Part shown: piece by piece, positions 29,405-40,937 of the stretch
Position numbering within the stretch: position 1 is the first letter of the stretch
Layout of the letters: every line of letters begins with the position of its first letter
Program-made: the position numbers and the translations under genes
Notes under the pieces: model-generated
Seen by the model: only the letters and a program-made list of their open reading frames with translations
Databases searched by the model: none
What the model was told of the DNA's origin: nothing
Assembly: GCF_001957125.1 (NCBI RefSeq)
Contig: NZ_MPHJ01000004.1
Span: forward strand, 124,085-188,084
DNA: 64,000 nt
Reading direction: 5' to 3'
Source: Shewanella sp. UCD-KL12
Lineage (GTDB): Bacteria > Pseudomonadota > Gammaproteobacteria > Enterobacterales > Shewanellaceae

Positions 29405-30070
29405 TTACTCGAGGATTATCATCTTGGGATGTGTATATGAGTAACTATGAGGCCAGTCATTAGGCGAGTCGTTAGGACCTATATAGCCCCATAGTGCTAT
29501 ACCACCATGCATAGCACTATTTTGTGCCGCGATAAGGTCACGCTCTGCATCACCGAGGTAAAGAATTTTTTCAGGATGACAATTGATCTGCTGCGCAGCG
29601 AGTAACATCGGGGCTACATGGGGTTTAGAGAATTGTGTTGAATCCCCGCTAATCACTGTTTTTACTCTATCGGTCAGTGCGAGCGCATGCATAAGAGGGC
29701 GAGTGAATCGTGCAGGCTTGTTGGTGACCACACCATATGGGATGTTTAAGTCATCTAAATGACTTAGAAACTCACTGACACCATCGAATAAGCGTGAAAA
29801 CTGACCGTTGACCACCTGGTAGTGATTGAGTAAGCCTTGCTGAATCGAGTATTGTTGCTCATCGCTAGATTGACCAACAGCGGCTTTTACAAGCGCTAAG
29901 CTGCCATTAGAGGCTGCCTCTCTGACAGCAGAAAGCTCAACAGACTGGAAACCATGATCATTTAAGCTAAGGTTAAGCGCTGCGACAAGGTCTGGCGCTG
30001 TATCGACTAAGGTACCATCGAGATCAAAGAGTACAGCGTGTATTTTATTTGTCGCTTTGCTTAACGTCAT
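29405..30070 (-). CDS. gph: Phosphoglycolate phosphatase, HAD family
   Basis: Gph hydrolyses 2-phosphoglycolate, formed during repair of oxidised DNA ends, to glycolate. The 221-residue protein carries the HAD motif I LFDLDGTLVDTAPDL (nucleophile Asp16, general acid Asp18), motif II VTNKP, and motif III/IV KPHVAPMLLAA and YLGDAERDLIAA. The cap domain is of the helical type. It begins 16 bases after the ubiG stop, so the two form an operon, as in other gammaproteobacteria. A close HAD relative with another substrate cannot be excluded. Confidence 0.88.
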   Translation of the reverse strand: MTLSKATNKIHAVLFDLDGTLVDTAPDLVAALNLSLNDHGFQSVELSAVREAASNGSLALVKAAVGQSSDEQQYSIQQGLLNHYQVVNGQFSRLFDGVSEFLSHLDDLNIPYGVVTNKPARFTRPLMHALALTDRVKTVISGDSTQFSKPHVAPMLLAAQQINCHPEKILYLGDAERDLIAAQNSAMHGGIALWGYIGPNDSPNDWPHSYSYTHPKMIILE

Positions 30071-30086
30071 TTTAGGCCTGTTATGT

Positions 30087-30812
30087 TTAGTCGTTACTCT
30101 TACGGGTGGCTATCATATAGTTTACGTCGACATTTTTGGTGTAGGTAAACGTTTCAGTGATAGGGTTGTACGTGATACCCGTTGCATCTTCACAGAATAA
30201 CTCTGCATTTTCAGCAAGAGAGATAAGTTCAGATGGCTTAATGAACTTATTATGATCGTGGGTACCAACAGGTAGCATCTTTAATAGGTACTCTGCACCT
30301 AGAATAGTTTCCACGTAGGCGCGAAGATTTCTATTAATAGTAGAGAAAAAGACATGGCCACCAGGTTTTACCATATCGGCGCAGGCTTGGACGACTGAGC
30401 GTGGGCTTGGAACATGCTCTAGCATCTCCATGCAAGTGACTACATCATAAGCTTCACGGTGGTTTTCACGATGAGATTCTGCAGTGTCCTGAATATAATT
30501 GAGTTCCACGCCAGTTTCTAATGCATGGAGCCTAGCAACATCTAGAGGTTCAGTGCCCATATCAAGGCCTGTGACATCAGCGCCAATTCTAGCCATGCTC
30601 TCAGCGAGAATTCCGCCACCGCAACCTACATCAAGGACACGTTTACCAAATAAGCCTTCGCTTGCTTGATCAATATAGTTAAGCCTAAGAGGGTTAAGTT
30701 TATGCAGAGGCTTGAATTCTCCTTCAGGATCCCACCAAGTCGCTGCCATCTTTTCAAATTTTTCAATCTCTTTTGGATCGACATTTATTTCTTGCTGAAG
30801 TTCCTGGGCCAC
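30087..30812 (-). CDS. ubiG: Ubiquinone biosynthesis O-methyltransferase
   Basis: UbiG carries out both SAM-dependent O-methylations in ubiquinone biosynthesis. The SAM-binding motif [16 protein letters not shown] and the family signatures [17 protein letters not shown] and [11 protein letters not shown] are present. I place the start at a GTG at 30812, which is preceded by a good ribosome-binding site (gaggtga) and gives 241 residues like E. coli UbiG (240); a longer frame to 30929 adds 39 residues without homology. It is transcribed divergently from gyrA, with about 300 bases between, and upstream of gph. Confidence 0.95.
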   Translation of the reverse strand: MAQELQQEINVDPKEIEKFEKMAATWWDPEGEFKPLHKLNPLRLNYIDQASEGLFGKRVLDVGCGGGILAESMARIGADVTGLDMGTEPLDVARLHALETGVELNYIQDTAESHRENHREAYDVVTCMEMLEHVPSPRSVVQACADMVKPGGHVFFSTINRNLRAYVETILGAEYLLKMLPVGTHDHNKFIKPSELISLAENAELFCEDATGITYNPITETFTYTKNVDVNYMIATRKSND

Positions 30813-31108
30813 TATATCACCTCGATAGCGTTTACTGTTTTGGTCATTATACCTATAGGTAATGAGATTCAAAGCCTTGATAAATGTGAAACGAGCGAAT
30901 ATTTCAACAATTGATGAATTAGCGAACATTCTTTGATTTTAATTAACTTATTCGTCTTGTATCACTTATTTTTGGTGAATGTTGAATAGGGTCTGGTAGC
31001 AAAAAATAACTGTGTTAGAATGCCAAATCACGTTTTCAGGCTATTCAATTTCATCGCTCCATATGGGAGGATGATATTTAAGCTAATTTTCAAGGGATCG
31101 AGCAGTTT

Positions 31109-33826
31109 ATGACTGATCTGGCTTCATCTATAACACCAATTAATATTGAAGACGAATTAAAGAATTCATATCTAGATTACGCGATGAGCGTGATCGTTGG
31201 CCGTGCTTTACCGGACGTTCGTGACGGCCTTAAGCCTGTTCACCGTCGTGTTTTATTCGCGATGAGTGAACTAAAAAACGATTGGAACAAACCTTATAAA
31301 AAGTCGGCACGTGTTGTCGGCGACGTAATTGGTAAATATCACCCACATGGTGATACTGCGGTATACGACACTATTGTACGTTTAGCCCAACCATTTTCAA
31401 TGCGTTACACATTAGTAGATGGTCAAGGTAACTTCGGTTCTGTCGACGGCGACGCTGCAGCAGCAATGCGTTACACCGAAATCCGTATGGATAAGTTAGC
31501 CCATCAACTATTAGCCGATCTTGAAAAAGAGACCGTTGATTTTGTGCCTAACTATGATGGTACAGAACATATCCCTGAAGTGATGCCTACACGTATTCCT
31601 ACGCTTTTGGTTAACGGCTCTTCAGGTATTGCGGTTGGTATGGCAACCAATATTCCACCACACAACCTCAATGAAGTGATCAGTGGTTGTTTAGCCTTAA
31701 TTGATGAGCCAGCGCTATCAATTGAACAGCTAATGGAATATATCCCAGGCCCTGATTTCCCTACTGCGGGTATCGTTAATGGCCGTAAAGGGATTATTGA
31801 CGCTTATAAAACAGGTCGCGGACGTGCTGTAATGCGCGCACGAGCTGAAGTTCAGACCGAAGATAATGGTCGTGAGCGTATTATCGTTAACGAAATTCCT
31901 TATCAAGTTAACAAAGCACGTCTGATTGAGAAGATTGCCGAGCTAGTCAAAGATAAAAAGATTGAAGGCATTAGTGGTCTACGTGATGAGTCCGATAAAG
32001 ATGGTATGCGCATCGTTATCGAAATCAAGCGTGGTGAAGTGGGTGAGGTTGTTCTAAACAATCTTTACGCACAAACACAAATGCAGTGCTCTTTTGGTAT
32101 TAACATGGTGGCATTGACCAATGGTCAGCCTAAATTGTTTAACCTTAAAGAGATGCTAGAGTGCTTTATTCTACATCGCCGTGAAGTGGTTACTCGTCGT
32201 ACTGTATTTGAGCTTAAGAAAGCACGTGAACGTGCTCATATTCTTGAATCTTTAGCGATTGCATTAGCCAACATTGATCCAATTATCGCGCTTATCAAAG
32301 CATCACCGACCCCTGCTGAAGCAAAAGTTAAGCTTGTTGCTCAAGGTTGGGCGCTTGGTCATGTACAAGGTATGCTCGAAAAGGCTGGTGATGATGCAGC
32401 TCGCCCTGAATGGTTAGAGCCTCAGTACGGTATCCGTGATGGCAACTACTACCTGACAGAACAGCAAGCACAAGCGATACTTGATCTTCGTCTTCACAAG
32501 CTAACCGGTCTTGAACACGAAAAGATCTTAGCTGAATATGAAGAACTACTAAAAATCATCGCTGAGCTTCTTTACATCCTTCGTAGCCCTGAGCGCTTGA
32601 TGGAAGTGATCACTGAAGAGCTGCAGGAAGTACTTGAGAACTTCGGTGATGAGCGTCGTACAGTAATTAATGCCAATGAAGTTGATATGAGTCTTGAAGA
32701 TCTGATCAACGAAGAAGATGTTGTTGTTACACTTTCTCATTTGGGCTATGCCAAGTATCAACCTTTGACCGATTACCAAGCTCAGCGCCGTGGTGGTAAA
32801 GGAAAATCTGCAGCTAAAGTAAAAGATGAAGATTTTGTTGAGAAATTATTGGTAGCCAATACTCACGATACCATTCTTTGTTTCTCTGACTTTGGTAAGC
32901 TTTATTGGCTTAAGGTTTATCAATTACCACTTGCTAGCCGTCAGGCTCGTGGTCGCCCAATTGTTAATTTACTGCCGCTATCTGAAGGTGAGCGCATTAC
33001 TGCTATCTTGCCTGTACGTGAATATGAAGATGACAAGTACATCATCATGGCGACATCGCATGGCACAGTGAAGAAAACAGCACTAACCGCTTATAGTAAC
33101 CCACGTGCGAACGGTATTATTGCGGTTAACCTTAAGGATGGCGATCAGCTTATTGGTGTCGATATTACAGATGGTAATGACGATATCATGTTGTTCTCTG
33201 ATGCTGGTAAAGTAGTTAGATTTAACGAAAAAGTCCGTGATTCAGAAACGGGCCTTGTGAAGTTAGATCCTGAAACAAACGAAGAAGTATTGGCACTAAG
33301 ACCTATGGGTCGTACCGCTACAGGTGTACGTGGCATACGTCTTGAAGACGATCAAAAAGTTGTTTCTTTGATTGTCCCTAAAGAAGATGGGGCTATCTTA
33401 ACCGTAACTGAAAACGGTTATGGTAAGCGTACAGCACTTGAAGAGTACCCAGCGAAGAGCCGAGCAACGAAAGGTGTTGTTTCAATCAAGGTAAGCGATC
33501 GTAATGGTGCTGTTGTTGGCGCGGTTCAGGTCGGTGAAAACGATGAGATAATGCTGATCAGTGATAAGGGTACCCTTGTGCGTACGCCTGCTACCGGCGT
33601 ATCGTCAATTGGTCGAAACACTCAAGGTGTTACCATTATCCGTACTGCTGACGATGAGAAGGTTGTCGGTCTTCAGAGAATTGATGAGATCCAAGAGGAT
33701 GAAGTCGAACTTGATGAAGAGGGTAATCCTATCGTAGTTGAAGGCGGTGAAGCTGAAGCAACTGAAACTGTTGAAGGTGAAAACCCAAAAGCAGATGATA
33801 CACCAGAGGCTGAACCTGCCGAGTAG
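31109..33826 (+). CDS. gyrA: DNA gyrase subunit A
   Basis: GyrA is the DNA-cutting and DNA-wrapping subunit of gyrase. The catalytic tyrosine is Tyr122 ([10 protein letters not shown]). The quinolone-determining region (67-106) has Thr83 and Asp87 ([10 protein letters not shown]). The C-terminal beta-pinwheel contains the GyrA box QRRGGKG. The protein is 905 residues, about 30 more than E. coli, mainly because of an acidic tail (about 855-905). Thr83, where E. coli has Ser, is the wild-type residue in some genera such as Pseudomonas aeruginosa, so it need not mean resistance. It has its own promoter region and a strong terminator. Confidence 0.98.
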   Translation: MTDLASSITPINIEDELKNSYLDYAMSVIVGRALPDVRDGLKPVHRRVLFAMSELKNDWNKPYKKSARVVGDVIGKYHPHGDTAVYDTIVRLAQPFSMRYTLVDGQGNFGSVDGDAAAAMRYTEIRMDKLAHQLLADLEKETVDFVPNYDGTEHIPEVMPTRIPTLLVNGSSGIAVGMATNIPPHNLNEVISGCLALIDEPALSIEQLMEYIPGPDFPTAGIVNGRKGIIDAYKTGRGRAVMRARAEVQTEDNGRERIIVNEIPYQVNKARLIEKIAELVKDKKIEGISGLRDESDKDGMRIVIEIKRGEVGEVVLNNLYAQTQMQCSFGINMVALTNGQPKLFNLKEMLECFILHRREVVTRRTVFELKKARERAHILESLAIALANIDPIIALIKASPTPAEAKVKLVAQGWALGHVQGMLEKAGDDAARPEWLEPQYGIRDGNYYLTEQQAQAILDLRLHKLTGLEHEKILAEYEELLKIIAELLYILRSPERLMEVITEELQEVLENFGDERRTVINANEVDMSLEDLINEEDVVVTLSHLGYAKYQPLTDYQAQRRGGKGKSAAKVKDEDFVEKLLVANTHDTILCFSDFGKLYWLKVYQLPLASRQARGRPIVNLLPLSEGERITAILPVREYEDDKYIIMATSHGTVKKTALTAYSNPRANGIIAVNLKDGDQLIGVDITDGNDDIMLFSDAGKVVRFNEKVRDSETGLVKLDPETNEEVLALRPMGRTATGVRGIRLEDDQKVVSLIVPKEDGAILTVTENGYGKRTALEEYPAKSRATKGVVSIKVSDRNGAVVGAVQVGENDEIMLISDKGTLVRTPATGVSSIGRNTQGVTIIRTADDEKVVGLQRIDEIQEDEVELDEEGNPIVVEGGEAEATETVEGENPKADDTPEAEPAE

Positions 33827-33838
33827 GTTTTAATCTCT

Positions 33839-33873
33839 AAAACGAGCGTCCAATTGGACGCTCGTTTTGTTTT
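33839..33873 (+). terminator. Rho-independent terminator after gyrA
   Basis: Perfect 13-bp arms (33839-33851 and 33856-33868, containing acgagcgtcc and its complement) with a four-base loop, followed by a T-rich tail. Confidence 0.92.
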
Positions 33874-33993
33874 AGGCGTCGATTAATAGAAAAGATAATT
33901 CCAAATAGAAAAATATTATAAGTAAAGCAACCAGCCATCTGGCAAACTAATCTAAACAGTCAGTTTGTCATTAACAGATACGAGGATAATTAA

Positions 33994-35085
33994 GTGAGCA
34001 CGACATATAATTTCTGTGCAGGTCCTGCAATGTTACCCCAAGATGTAATGAAAAAGGCGCAGTCTGAACTCTTAGATTGGAACGGGCTTGGTACCTCTGT
34101 AATGGAGATTAGTCATCGTAGCAAGGAGTTCGTTGAACTCACTGCACGCGCTGAGTCAGATCTTCGTGAGTTAATGTCAATACCTGCTAATTACCATGTA
34201 CTGTTTATGCATGGTGGTGGCCGTGGCCAGTTCTCAGCTGTTGTGAATAATTTCTTGGGTGAAAATGGTCAAGCACTGTACTTAACCTCTGGAAGCTGGT
34301 CTAAATCTTCAGTAGAAGAAGCCAGAAAGTTAACCTGTGATGCTCAAATTGATAACCTTGATATTGTTGAAAACACCAATGGAATTAGTCAGGTAGTCAT
34401 TCCTCAGCTCAATGAAATTGACAAGGATTATCGCTACCTACATTACTGTCCAAATGAGACAGTTGATGGTATCGAAATATTTGATGAGATAGACTCACCT
34501 TGGCCTATTATTGCTGATATGTCGTCAAATATCATGTCTCGAGAGATAGATGTCAGCAAGTATGGACTCATATATGCGGGTGCTCAGAAGAATATCGGTC
34601 CATCTGGTTTAAGTATTGTGATCGTACGTGATGACATGCTAAACCTGCCATGTTTACCTCAGTCTTCAATTATGGATTATCGTCTAGCGGTTAAACATGA
34701 CTCTATGTACAACACGCCACCGACATTTGCTTGGTACTTAGCTGCTGAAGTATTTGCCTGGTTAAAAAGTAAAGGCGGCGTTGATAGAATGGCTAACACA
34801 AACCGTCAAAAAGCAGCGTTACTTTATGATTTTATCGACAGTAGTGACTTCTATACCTGTAAGGTTCATCAAGCTAACCGCTCTTTGATGAATGTTACCT
34901 TTTACCTAGCGAATGAAGAGCTTAACAGTGAGTTTCTCAAGCTCGCAACAGAGACCAATTTAGTCGCTTTGAAAGGGCACCGTAGTGTTGGCGGGATGCG
35001 CGCAAGTATTTACAACGCTATGCCAATCGAAGGGGTTGAAGCACTTGTTGAGTTTATGAAAGAGTTTGCAGCTAATAATCGTTAA
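33994..35085 (+). CDS. serC: Phosphoserine aminotransferase
   Basis: SerC makes 3-phosphoserine from 3-phosphohydroxypyruvate in serine synthesis, and acts in pyridoxine synthesis. The 363-residue protein begins [10 protein letters not shown], and the PLP-binding lysine is Lys199 in [28 protein letters not shown] closes the C-terminal domain. The start is a GTG with a ribosome-binding site (gagga). In enterics serC and aroA form one operon; here an aminotransferase gene on the opposite strand and two hairpins separate them. Confidence 0.97.
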   Translation: MSTTYNFCAGPAMLPQDVMKKAQSELLDWNGLGTSVMEISHRSKEFVELTARAESDLRELMSIPANYHVLFMHGGGRGQFSAVVNNFLGENGQALYLTSGSWSKSSVEEARKLTCDAQIDNLDIVENTNGISQVVIPQLNEIDKDYRYLHYCPNETVDGIEIFDEIDSPWPIIADMSSNIMSREIDVSKYGLIYAGAQKNIGPSGLSIVIVRDDMLNLPCLPQSSIMDYRLAVKHDSMYNTPPTFAWYLAAEVFAWLKSKGGVDRMANTNRQKAALLYDFIDSSDFYTCKVHQANRSLMNVTFYLANEELNSEFLKLATETNLVALKGHRSVGGMRASIYNAMPIEGVEALVEFMKEFAANNR

Positions 35086-35096
35086 TGCAATTGGTA

Positions 35097-35153
35097 CAAC
35101 TTCGTTGACTAGATGAAAGCCTACAATGACTTTTCATTTAGCCAACGAAGTTG
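35097..35153. repeat. Long imperfect hairpin between serC and aspC
   Basis: 22-base arms (35097-35118 and 35132-35153; caacttcgttg, then ctagatgaaa) pair with two mismatches around a 13-base loop. There is no T run. It lies 11 bases after serC, between convergent genes, and could be a bidirectional 3'-end structure. Confidence 0.7.
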
Positions 35154-35160
35154 GCGTCAA

Positions 35161-35206
35161 ATAGCAAAGCGTCCTACAGGGCAAAGCCCGTCGACTAACT
35201 TGCTAT
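35161..35206. repeat. Second hairpin between serC and aspC
   Basis: Outer 7-bp arms (atagcaa, 35161-35167, with ttgctat, 35200-35206) enclose a small inner hairpin gggc-aaa-gccc (35179-35189). Together with the preceding hairpin it fills almost the whole space between the convergent genes, and it resembles an intergenic repeat unit. Confidence 0.5.
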
Positions 35207-35217
35207 GCAAGCGTCTT

Positions 35218-36423
35218 TTAAATCACTTTTGCAATCGATTCTGCGAGGTAATCTACATTACCTAGGCCTATTCCCGCTATGCTTATCCTGCTTGAATCTA
35301 CCATGTAGATGCTGTGTTCTTGCTGAAGACGTGCGACTTGCTCTGGATTGACACCCAAGAAAGAGAACATACCTTTCTGCTTAGCGATAAAACTAAAGTC
35401 TCGCTCCACGCCTTTCTCTTTCAGCTTTTCAACGAGCATACTACGATTGCCATTGATGCGGTCACGCATCACTTTCAATTCGTTTAACCACTGCTGTTTT
35501 AGCTCTGCTGAGCCAAGAATAGTTTCTACAATTGCTGCGCCATGAGCAGGCGGCATAGAGTAGATACAACGCACAACATAAAGAAGAACAGAGAAGGCAA
35601 CGTTGGCTGAATTTGCATCCTTTCCGACAATAGAGCAAGCCCCAATACGTTCACGGTAAAGCCCAAAATTCTTCGAACAAGAACTGCATAAAATCATATT
35701 ATCAACTGCAGCTGCCATTTTACGTACGCCGTAAGCATCTTCGTCGACACCATCACCAAAGCCTTGGTAAGCCATATCTATCAGCGGGGTAAAACCTTGC
35801 TGTTGAGCTATTTCGATGATTTCATCCCATTGGGTTGTGTTTAAATCCATACCACTTGGGTTATGACAGCATGCATGGAGCAAAACAACATCATCTGGCC
35901 CAATCTGAGAGAGTGCGGCTTTCATCTCATCAAATTTTAGGCTTTTACTGTCATAATCGTAATAAGGATAAGTTTTTACTTCCACGCCAGCGGCTTCAAA
36001 CAGCCCTGTATGGTTCGCCCATGTAGGATCGCTAACCCAAATCACTGCTTTTTGTGAACTTGTAGCTTGACTCGCACGCTTAATAAAATCTGCTGCTACT
36101 CTCAATGCGCCTGTGCCACCCGGTGTCGAGACGGTACGGACTCGATTAGCTAAAATAGCTGGATTATCAGCGCCAAATGCCAGCTCGCCCAGTAGAGAGT
36201 TAAAGTCGGCAGAGCCTGTAGGCCCAATGTAAACTTTTGTTTCCTCGGTATCGATACGGTGTTGCTCTGCTTTTTTCACACAGTCTAAAATCGGTGTATG
36301 ACCTAGCTCATCTTTATAAACACCAACACCAAGATCAATCTTTTGCGCGTGTGAATCTTCTCTATATTTTGTCATCAATCCAAGAATAGGATCGGAAGGC
36401 ATCGCGGAGAGTGTATCGAACAT
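35218..36423 (-). CDS. aspC: Aspartate/aromatic amino acid aminotransferase
   Basis: A PLP-dependent class I aminotransferase of about 400 residues, which moves amino groups between aspartate (or aromatic amino acids) and 2-oxoglutarate. It begins FDTLSAMPSDPILGL like AspC and TyrB. Substrate- and cofactor-binding motifs are HACCHNPSGMD, DMAYQGFGDG and the PLP lysine in SCSKNFGLYRERIG. AspC and TyrB cannot be told apart safely by eye, so the symbol is tentative. It lies on the minus strand between serC and aroA and is convergent with serC. Confidence 0.88.
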   Translation of the reverse strand: MFDTLSAMPSDPILGLMTKYREDSHAQKIDLGVGVYKDELGHTPILDCVKKAEQHRIDTEETKVYIGPTGSADFNSLLGELAFGADNPAILANRVRTVSTPGGTGALRVAADFIKRASQATSSQKAVIWVSDPTWANHTGLFEAAGVEVKTYPYYDYDSKSLKFDEMKAALSQIGPDDVVLLHACCHNPSGMDLNTTQWDEIIEIAQQQGFTPLIDMAYQGFGDGVDEDAYGVRKMAAAVDNMILCSSCSKNFGLYRERIGACSIVGKDANSANVAFSVLLYVVRCIYSMPPAHGAAIVETILGSAELKQQWLNELKVMRDRINGNRSMLVEKLKEKGVERDFSFIAKQKGMFSFLGVNPEQVARLQQEHSIYMVDSSRISIAGIGLGNVDYLAESIAKVI

Positions 36424-36847
36424 AGATAAATAACCCTTTTTATTTGTTGGCTCAATCAGCCATTGGCTCCATGAGTTTAGAGTAACTTAATTCTAATCTT
36501 TAATAATAGTAATTCACGCTAAATGGCTAAAGTATTCATCTGGCATTATTTTGTTCCACCTATGCACACCGTTGATTAAGACGTAAACAAAAGTCACTTT
36601 TTTACCCATTTTTATAGAATATTTGATGGAAATATCGGGCTTTGAAATAAAATTACCTTTAAACAGCATAAAATCATAAAAAAGTGTTGAATAGTGCCGC
36701 TTAATCAGTAAATTTAGTACTACGAAGTTCAAACGCCGGTTAAACAGATCGCCATTTTGTCGTGATGGTGCTCCTAGTGTCTGTTTACCATGAACGTCTA
36801 ATGTCAACCTGCGGTTTGTTTGTCCCGCAATGAAAAGAAGCATTTTA
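36424..36847. other. Divergent promoter region between aspC and aroA
   Basis: About 420 bases between divergent starts. An open frame on the minus strand (36514-36972) overlaps aroA and has no coding character I accept. I see no clear operator or attenuator. Promoters for both genes must lie here. Confidence 0.5.
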
Positions 36848-38128
36848 ATGAAGCAGCTACGTCTTGAGCCTATTAACAAGGTCCAGGGAACGATTAATAT
36901 TCCTGGGTCAAAAAGCATCTCTAACCGTGCACTATTATTAGCAACACTTGCTAAAGGCACCACGACACTCACTAACTTGTTAGATTCTGATGATATCCGC
37001 TATATGCTGACATCACTCAAGAAACTTGGTGTTAATTACAAACTCAGTGAAAACAATACTGTGTGTGAACTTGAGGGAATAGGTGCGCCGCTTAACGCGA
37101 CTCAAGCCCAAACGCTTTTCTTAGGTAATGCTGGTACAGCAATGAGACCTTTGTGTGCTGCGCTTACTCTCGGACAAGGTGAATTCACTCTTACTGGTGA
37201 ACCACGTATGGAAGAGCGCCCGATTGGCGATCTTGTTGATGCATTACGTCAATTAGGTGCCAATGTCACTTACCTTAAAAACGATGGTTTTCCGCCATTG
37301 GCCATAAACGCCACTGGCCTTAATGCCGGCGACGTTGAAATAGCAGGCGATCTATCTAGCCAGTTTTTAACCGCCCTATTAATGGTTGCTCCTTTAGCGA
37401 AAGGTGATGTCAACATTAAGATAAAAGGGGAGTTAGTTTCTAAGCCTTACATCGATATTACTCTCGCGCTCATGGCACAGTTTGGCGTTGAGGTTATCAA
37501 CCACAATTACGAGTGTTTTGAGATTAAGTCTGGTCAAAGTTATGTATCCCCAGGCAAAGTGCTAGTAGAAGGTGATGCTTCATCCGCTTCTTACTTTCTT
37601 GCAGCAGGTGCTATTAAAGGTGGTGAAGTTAAGGTCACAGGCGTTGGCCTTAAAAGTATTCAAGGCGATGTAAAGTTTGCTGATGTACTTGAGAAAATGG
37701 GGGCTGAGATAGAGTGGGGTGATGATTACATTATCTCTAGAGTGTCAAAACTGAATGCTGTCGATCTGGATATGAACCATATTCCCGATGCCGCTATGAC
37801 TATCGCGACTGCAGCACTGTTTGCAACAGGCACCACTCACATTCGTAATATCTATAATTGGCGAATTAAAGAAACTGACCGGTTAGCTGCTATGGCCACT
37901 GAACTTAGAAAAGTCGGCGCTATAGTTGATGAAGGGCACGATTATATTAGTGTCACGCCACCAGTAAAACCTCATACGGCAGCGATCGATACCTATAACG
38001 ATCACAGAATGGCGATGTGCTTTTCTATGCTAGCGTTTGCCGACTGCGGTATAACGATAAATGATCCTGACTGTACGTCTAAGACCTTCCCTGATTACTT
38101 CAAGCAGTTTTCAGCGCTAGCACAGTAA
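36848..38128 (+). CDS. aroA: 3-phosphoshikimate 1-carboxyvinyltransferase (EPSP synthase)
   Basis: AroA joins phosphoenolpyruvate to shikimate-3-phosphate in the shikimate pathway. The 426-residue protein has the N-terminal motif [14 protein letters not shown], the PEP-binding motif [11 protein letters not shown], and [13 protein letters not shown] and [11 protein letters not shown]. It looks like the class I, glyphosate-sensitive type. I start at the ATG at 36848 (MKQLRLEPI), which matches the family and has agaag at suitable distance; an ATG at 36830 would add six residues. cmk follows after 260 bases, so it probably has its own promoter. Confidence 0.97.
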   Translation: MKQLRLEPINKVQGTINIPGSKSISNRALLLATLAKGTTTLTNLLDSDDIRYMLTSLKKLGVNYKLSENNTVCELEGIGAPLNATQAQTLFLGNAGTAMRPLCAALTLGQGEFTLTGEPRMEERPIGDLVDALRQLGANVTYLKNDGFPPLAINATGLNAGDVEIAGDLSSQFLTALLMVAPLAKGDVNIKIKGELVSKPYIDITLALMAQFGVEVINHNYECFEIKSGQSYVSPGKVLVEGDASSASYFLAAGAIKGGEVKVTGVGLKSIQGDVKFADVLEKMGAEIEWGDDYIISRVSKLNAVDLDMNHIPDAAMTIATAALFATGTTHIRNIYNWRIKETDRLAAMATELRKVGAIVDEGHDYISVTPPVKPHTAAIDTYNDHRMAMCFSMLAFADCGITINDPDCTSKTFPDYFKQFSALAQ

Positions 38129-38387
38129 TTTTTACTGTGAAATTCCGAATCAATAAAGTGGGTCTTTAGATCCATTTTATTGATTTTCTACCTCATATTC
38201 CCGCTCAATATGCTGAATCAAATCTGAACTGGTACGCGAATTAGCTGAAGTTTTTACCGCTTTATTTATTTACTTGGTTTATAATACGCGCGCTTAATTT
38301 TTCAGTGTACGGATAATCTATGTGGGGTCACTGGAAGCACTCATTATAAAAATCTTAGGGAAGATAGATTTTACTGTGGAGAAATTT

Positions 38388-39080
38388 ATGTCAGAACGGG
38401 CGCCTGTTGTCACTATTGACGGCCCTAGCGGTGCGGGAAAAGGAACCATTAGTCAATTGCTTGCCGAGAAATTGGGTTGGAAGCTATTGGACAGTGGAGC
38501 CATATACCGTGTATTAGCCTTAGCCGCTATTCATCATAATGTAGAACTTAATAACGAAGAGTCGCTTACCTTACTCGCCGCGCACCTGGATGTGCAGTTC
38601 ATTACCGGCAGTGAAACTCAAGGTATTAAAGTTGTACTCGAAGGTGAAGATGTCTCAACAGATATCCGATCTCAAGAGTGTTCAAGTGCTGCATCTCAAG
38701 TCGCTGCATTCCCGCGTGTTAGAGAAGCATTATTACGCCGTCAACGTGCATTTAATGAAATGCCAGGTTTAATCGCTGACGGTCGTGATATGGGGACAGT
38801 TGTTTTTCCAAATACCCCAGCTAAAATTTATTTAACAGCATCTGCTGAAGAAAGGGCGCAGAGACGCTATAATCAGTTGCAGGACAAGGGCTTCGATGTT
38901 AATATCGACCGTCTTTTATCCGAGATTAAAGAACGTGATGACCGCGATATGAATCGCAGTGTAGCGCCTTTAATTCCAGCTGATGATGCATTAGTGATTG
39001 ATACTTCGGGTATCGGGATAGAAGAAGTGCTCGATCTTGCATTGACGCACATACAAACAAATTTACCAAATCTAGGTTAA
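38388..39080 (+). CDS. cmk: Cytidylate kinase
   Basis: Cmk phosphorylates CMP and dCMP with ATP. The 230-residue protein has the P-loop GPSGAGKGT, the [12 protein letters not shown] motif, [11 protein letters not shown] and the lid region [11 protein letters not shown] start at the ATG at 38388 ([11 protein letters not shown]), which has tggaga upstream and matches the family; a frame beginning at 38322 adds 22 residues. rpsA follows after 102 bases, the conserved cmk-rpsA-ihfB order of gammaproteobacteria. Confidence 0.97.
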   Translation: MSERAPVVTIDGPSGAGKGTISQLLAEKLGWKLLDSGAIYRVLALAAIHHNVELNNEESLTLLAAHLDVQFITGSETQGIKVVLEGEDVSTDIRSQECSSAASQVAAFPRVREALLRRQRAFNEMPGLIADGRDMGTVVFPNTPAKIYLTASAEERAQRRYNQLQDKGFDVNIDRLLSEIKERDDRDMNRSVAPLIPADDALVIDTSGIGIEEVLDLALTHIQTNLPNLG

Positions 39081-39099
39081 TGTTAATCTAGATTTAACC

Positions 39100-39123
39100 A
39101 TTCGCAGCATGGATGATGCGAAT
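39100..39123 (+). promoter_or_regulatory. Hairpin in the rpsA leader
   Basis: A 7-bp stem attcgca / tgcgaat (39100-39106 and 39117-39123) lies 60 bases before the rpsA start. In E. coli the rpsA leader folds into hairpins recognised by S1 for autogenous control; this could be the equivalent, but only one helix is evident. Confidence 0.4.
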
Positions 39124-39182
39124 TATTATACTGACTCCACGTCCAGGATGAGCCGTGGTTTATTAAAGAAAGTAACTTAAAA

Positions 39183-40850
39183 ATGACTGAATCTTTTGCT
39201 GATCTATTTGAACAATCCCTTAATGAACTTGAGTTCCGTCCTGGTTCTATCGTAACTGGTGTAGTTGTACGCATCGAGAACGGTACTGTACTAGTTGACG
39301 CTGGCCTTAAGTCAGAAAGCCCAATCCCAGCTGAACAGTTCAAGAACGCTCAAGGCGAACTTGAAATTTCTGTTGGTGATACTGTGCACGTTGCGCTTGA
39401 CTCTGTTGAAGATGGCTTCGGTGAGACTCAACTTTCTCGCGAAAAAGCTAAGCGTCACGAAGCTTGGATTGTTCTAGAAAAAGCGTACGAAGATGCTGAA
39501 ACTGTAATCGGTGTCATCAATGGTAAGGTTAAAGGCGGTTTCACTGTTGAATTAAACGGTATCCGTGCATTCCTACCAGGTTCTCTAGTTGACGTTCGCC
39601 CAGTTCGCGACACTGCTCACCTAGAAAACAAAGATCTAGAATTCAAAGTTATCAAGTTAGACCAGAAGCGCAACAACGTTGTTGTTTCTCGTCGTGCTGT
39701 TATCGAGTCTGAAAGCAGTGCAGAGCGTGATGCTCTTCTTGAGAACCTACAAGAAGGTCAATCAGTTAAGGGTATCGTTAAGAACCTAACTGACTACGGT
39801 GCATTCGTAGACCTTGGTGGTGTTGACGGTCTTCTACATATCACTGATATGGCTTGGAAGCGTGTTAAGCACCCATCTGAAATCGTTAATGTTGGCGATG
39901 AAATCGACGTTAAAGTACTTAAGTATGACCGTGAGCGCACTCGTGTTTCACTAGGTCTTAAGCAACTTGGCGAAGATCCATGGTTAGAAATCAGCAAGCG
40001 CTACCCAGAAAACACACGTTTGACTGGTCGCGTTACTAACCTAACTGACTACGGTTGTTTCGTTGAAATTGAAGAAGGCGTTGAAGGTCTTGTTCACGTT
40101 TCTGAAATGGATTGGACTAACAAGAACATCCACCCATCAAAGGTTGTTAACCTAGGTGATGAAGTTGAAGTTCTAGTTCTTGACATCGATGAAGAGCGTC
40201 GTCGTATTTCTCTTGGTCTTAAGCAGTGTAAAGTTAACCCATGGGATGACTTCGCAGAGCGCTTTAACAAGGGTGATAAAGTTACTGGTAAGATCAAGTC
40301 AATCACTGACTTCGGTATCTTCATCGGTCTTGACGGTGGCATCGACGGTCTAGTTCACCTTTCTGATATCTCTTGGAACGGTACTGGCGAAGAAGCTGTT
40401 GCTGATTACAAGAAAGGCGACGAGATCAACGCAGTTGTTCTTTCTGTTGACCCTGAGCGCGAGCGTATCAGCCTTGGTGTTAAGCAGACTGAAGACGATC
40501 CATTCAACGCTTACCTTGCTGATAAGAAGAAGGGAACTGTTGTTAACGGTACTGTTACAGCTGTTGACGCAAAAGGTGTTACAATTGAACTTGCGGAAAC
40601 TGTTGAAGGTTACCTACGTGTATCTGATATCTCTCGTGAGCGTATCGAAGATGCATCTACAGTTTACTCTGTAGGCGACGCTGTTGAATCTAAGTTCATG
40701 GGTGTTGACCGTAAGAACCGTACTATCAGCCTATCTATCCGTGCGAAAGATGAAGCTGAAGAGAAAGAAGCAATGGCTAGCTTGAACAAGCAAGAAGACG
40801 CTGTGATGAGCAGTGCTATGGCTGAAGCGTTCAAAGCGGCTCGCAAGTAA
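39183..40850 (+). CDS. rpsA: 30S ribosomal protein S1
   Basis: S1 binds mRNA near the ribosome-binding site and helps initiate translation. The 555-residue protein consists of six S1 repeats; the copies from the third on show the repeated pattern VxNLTDYGxFVxxxxxVEGLxH. The length is that of the E. coli protein (557). Codon use is strongly biased, as expected for a very highly expressed gene. No clear Shine-Dalgarno sequence precedes the ATG, which is normal for rpsA. ihfB follows. Confidence 0.98.
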   Translation: MTESFADLFEQSLNELEFRPGSIVTGVVVRIENGTVLVDAGLKSESPIPAEQFKNAQGELEISVGDTVHVALDSVEDGFGETQLSREKAKRHEAWIVLEKAYEDAETVIGVINGKVKGGFTVELNGIRAFLPGSLVDVRPVRDTAHLENKDLEFKVIKLDQKRNNVVVSRRAVIESESSAERDALLENLQEGQSVKGIVKNLTDYGAFVDLGGVDGLLHITDMAWKRVKHPSEIVNVGDEIDVKVLKYDRERTRVSLGLKQLGEDPWLEISKRYPENTRLTGRVTNLTDYGCFVEIEEGVEGLVHVSEMDWTNKNIHPSKVVNLGDEVEVLVLDIDEERRRISLGLKQCKVNPWDDFAERFNKGDKVTGKIKSITDFGIFIGLDGGIDGLVHLSDISWNGTGEEAVADYKKGDEINAVVLSVDPERERISLGVKQTEDDPFNAYLADKKKGTVVNGTVTAVDAKGVTIELAETVEGYLRVSDISRERIEDASTVYSVGDAVESKFMGVDRKNRTISLSIRAKDEAEEKEAMASLNKQEDAVMSSAMAEAFKAARK

Positions 40851-40937
40851 TTACTTGCAAGAGTGATCGCCTGAAGTTCTGGGGTGCTTGCACCCCTGTT
40901 AGGTGACTGTGTTTGGCTTGATAATAGAGGGTATAGG

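Noticed and set aside
36514..36972. 152-residue minus-strand open frame between aspC and aroA
   Set aside because: It runs antisense through the start of aroA, its translation has no family likeness, and it looks like a chance frame.
40881..40896. Hairpin between rpsA and ihfB as a terminator
   Set aside because: The stem ggggtg/cacccc is short and no T run follows, so read-through from rpsA into ihfB is more likely.
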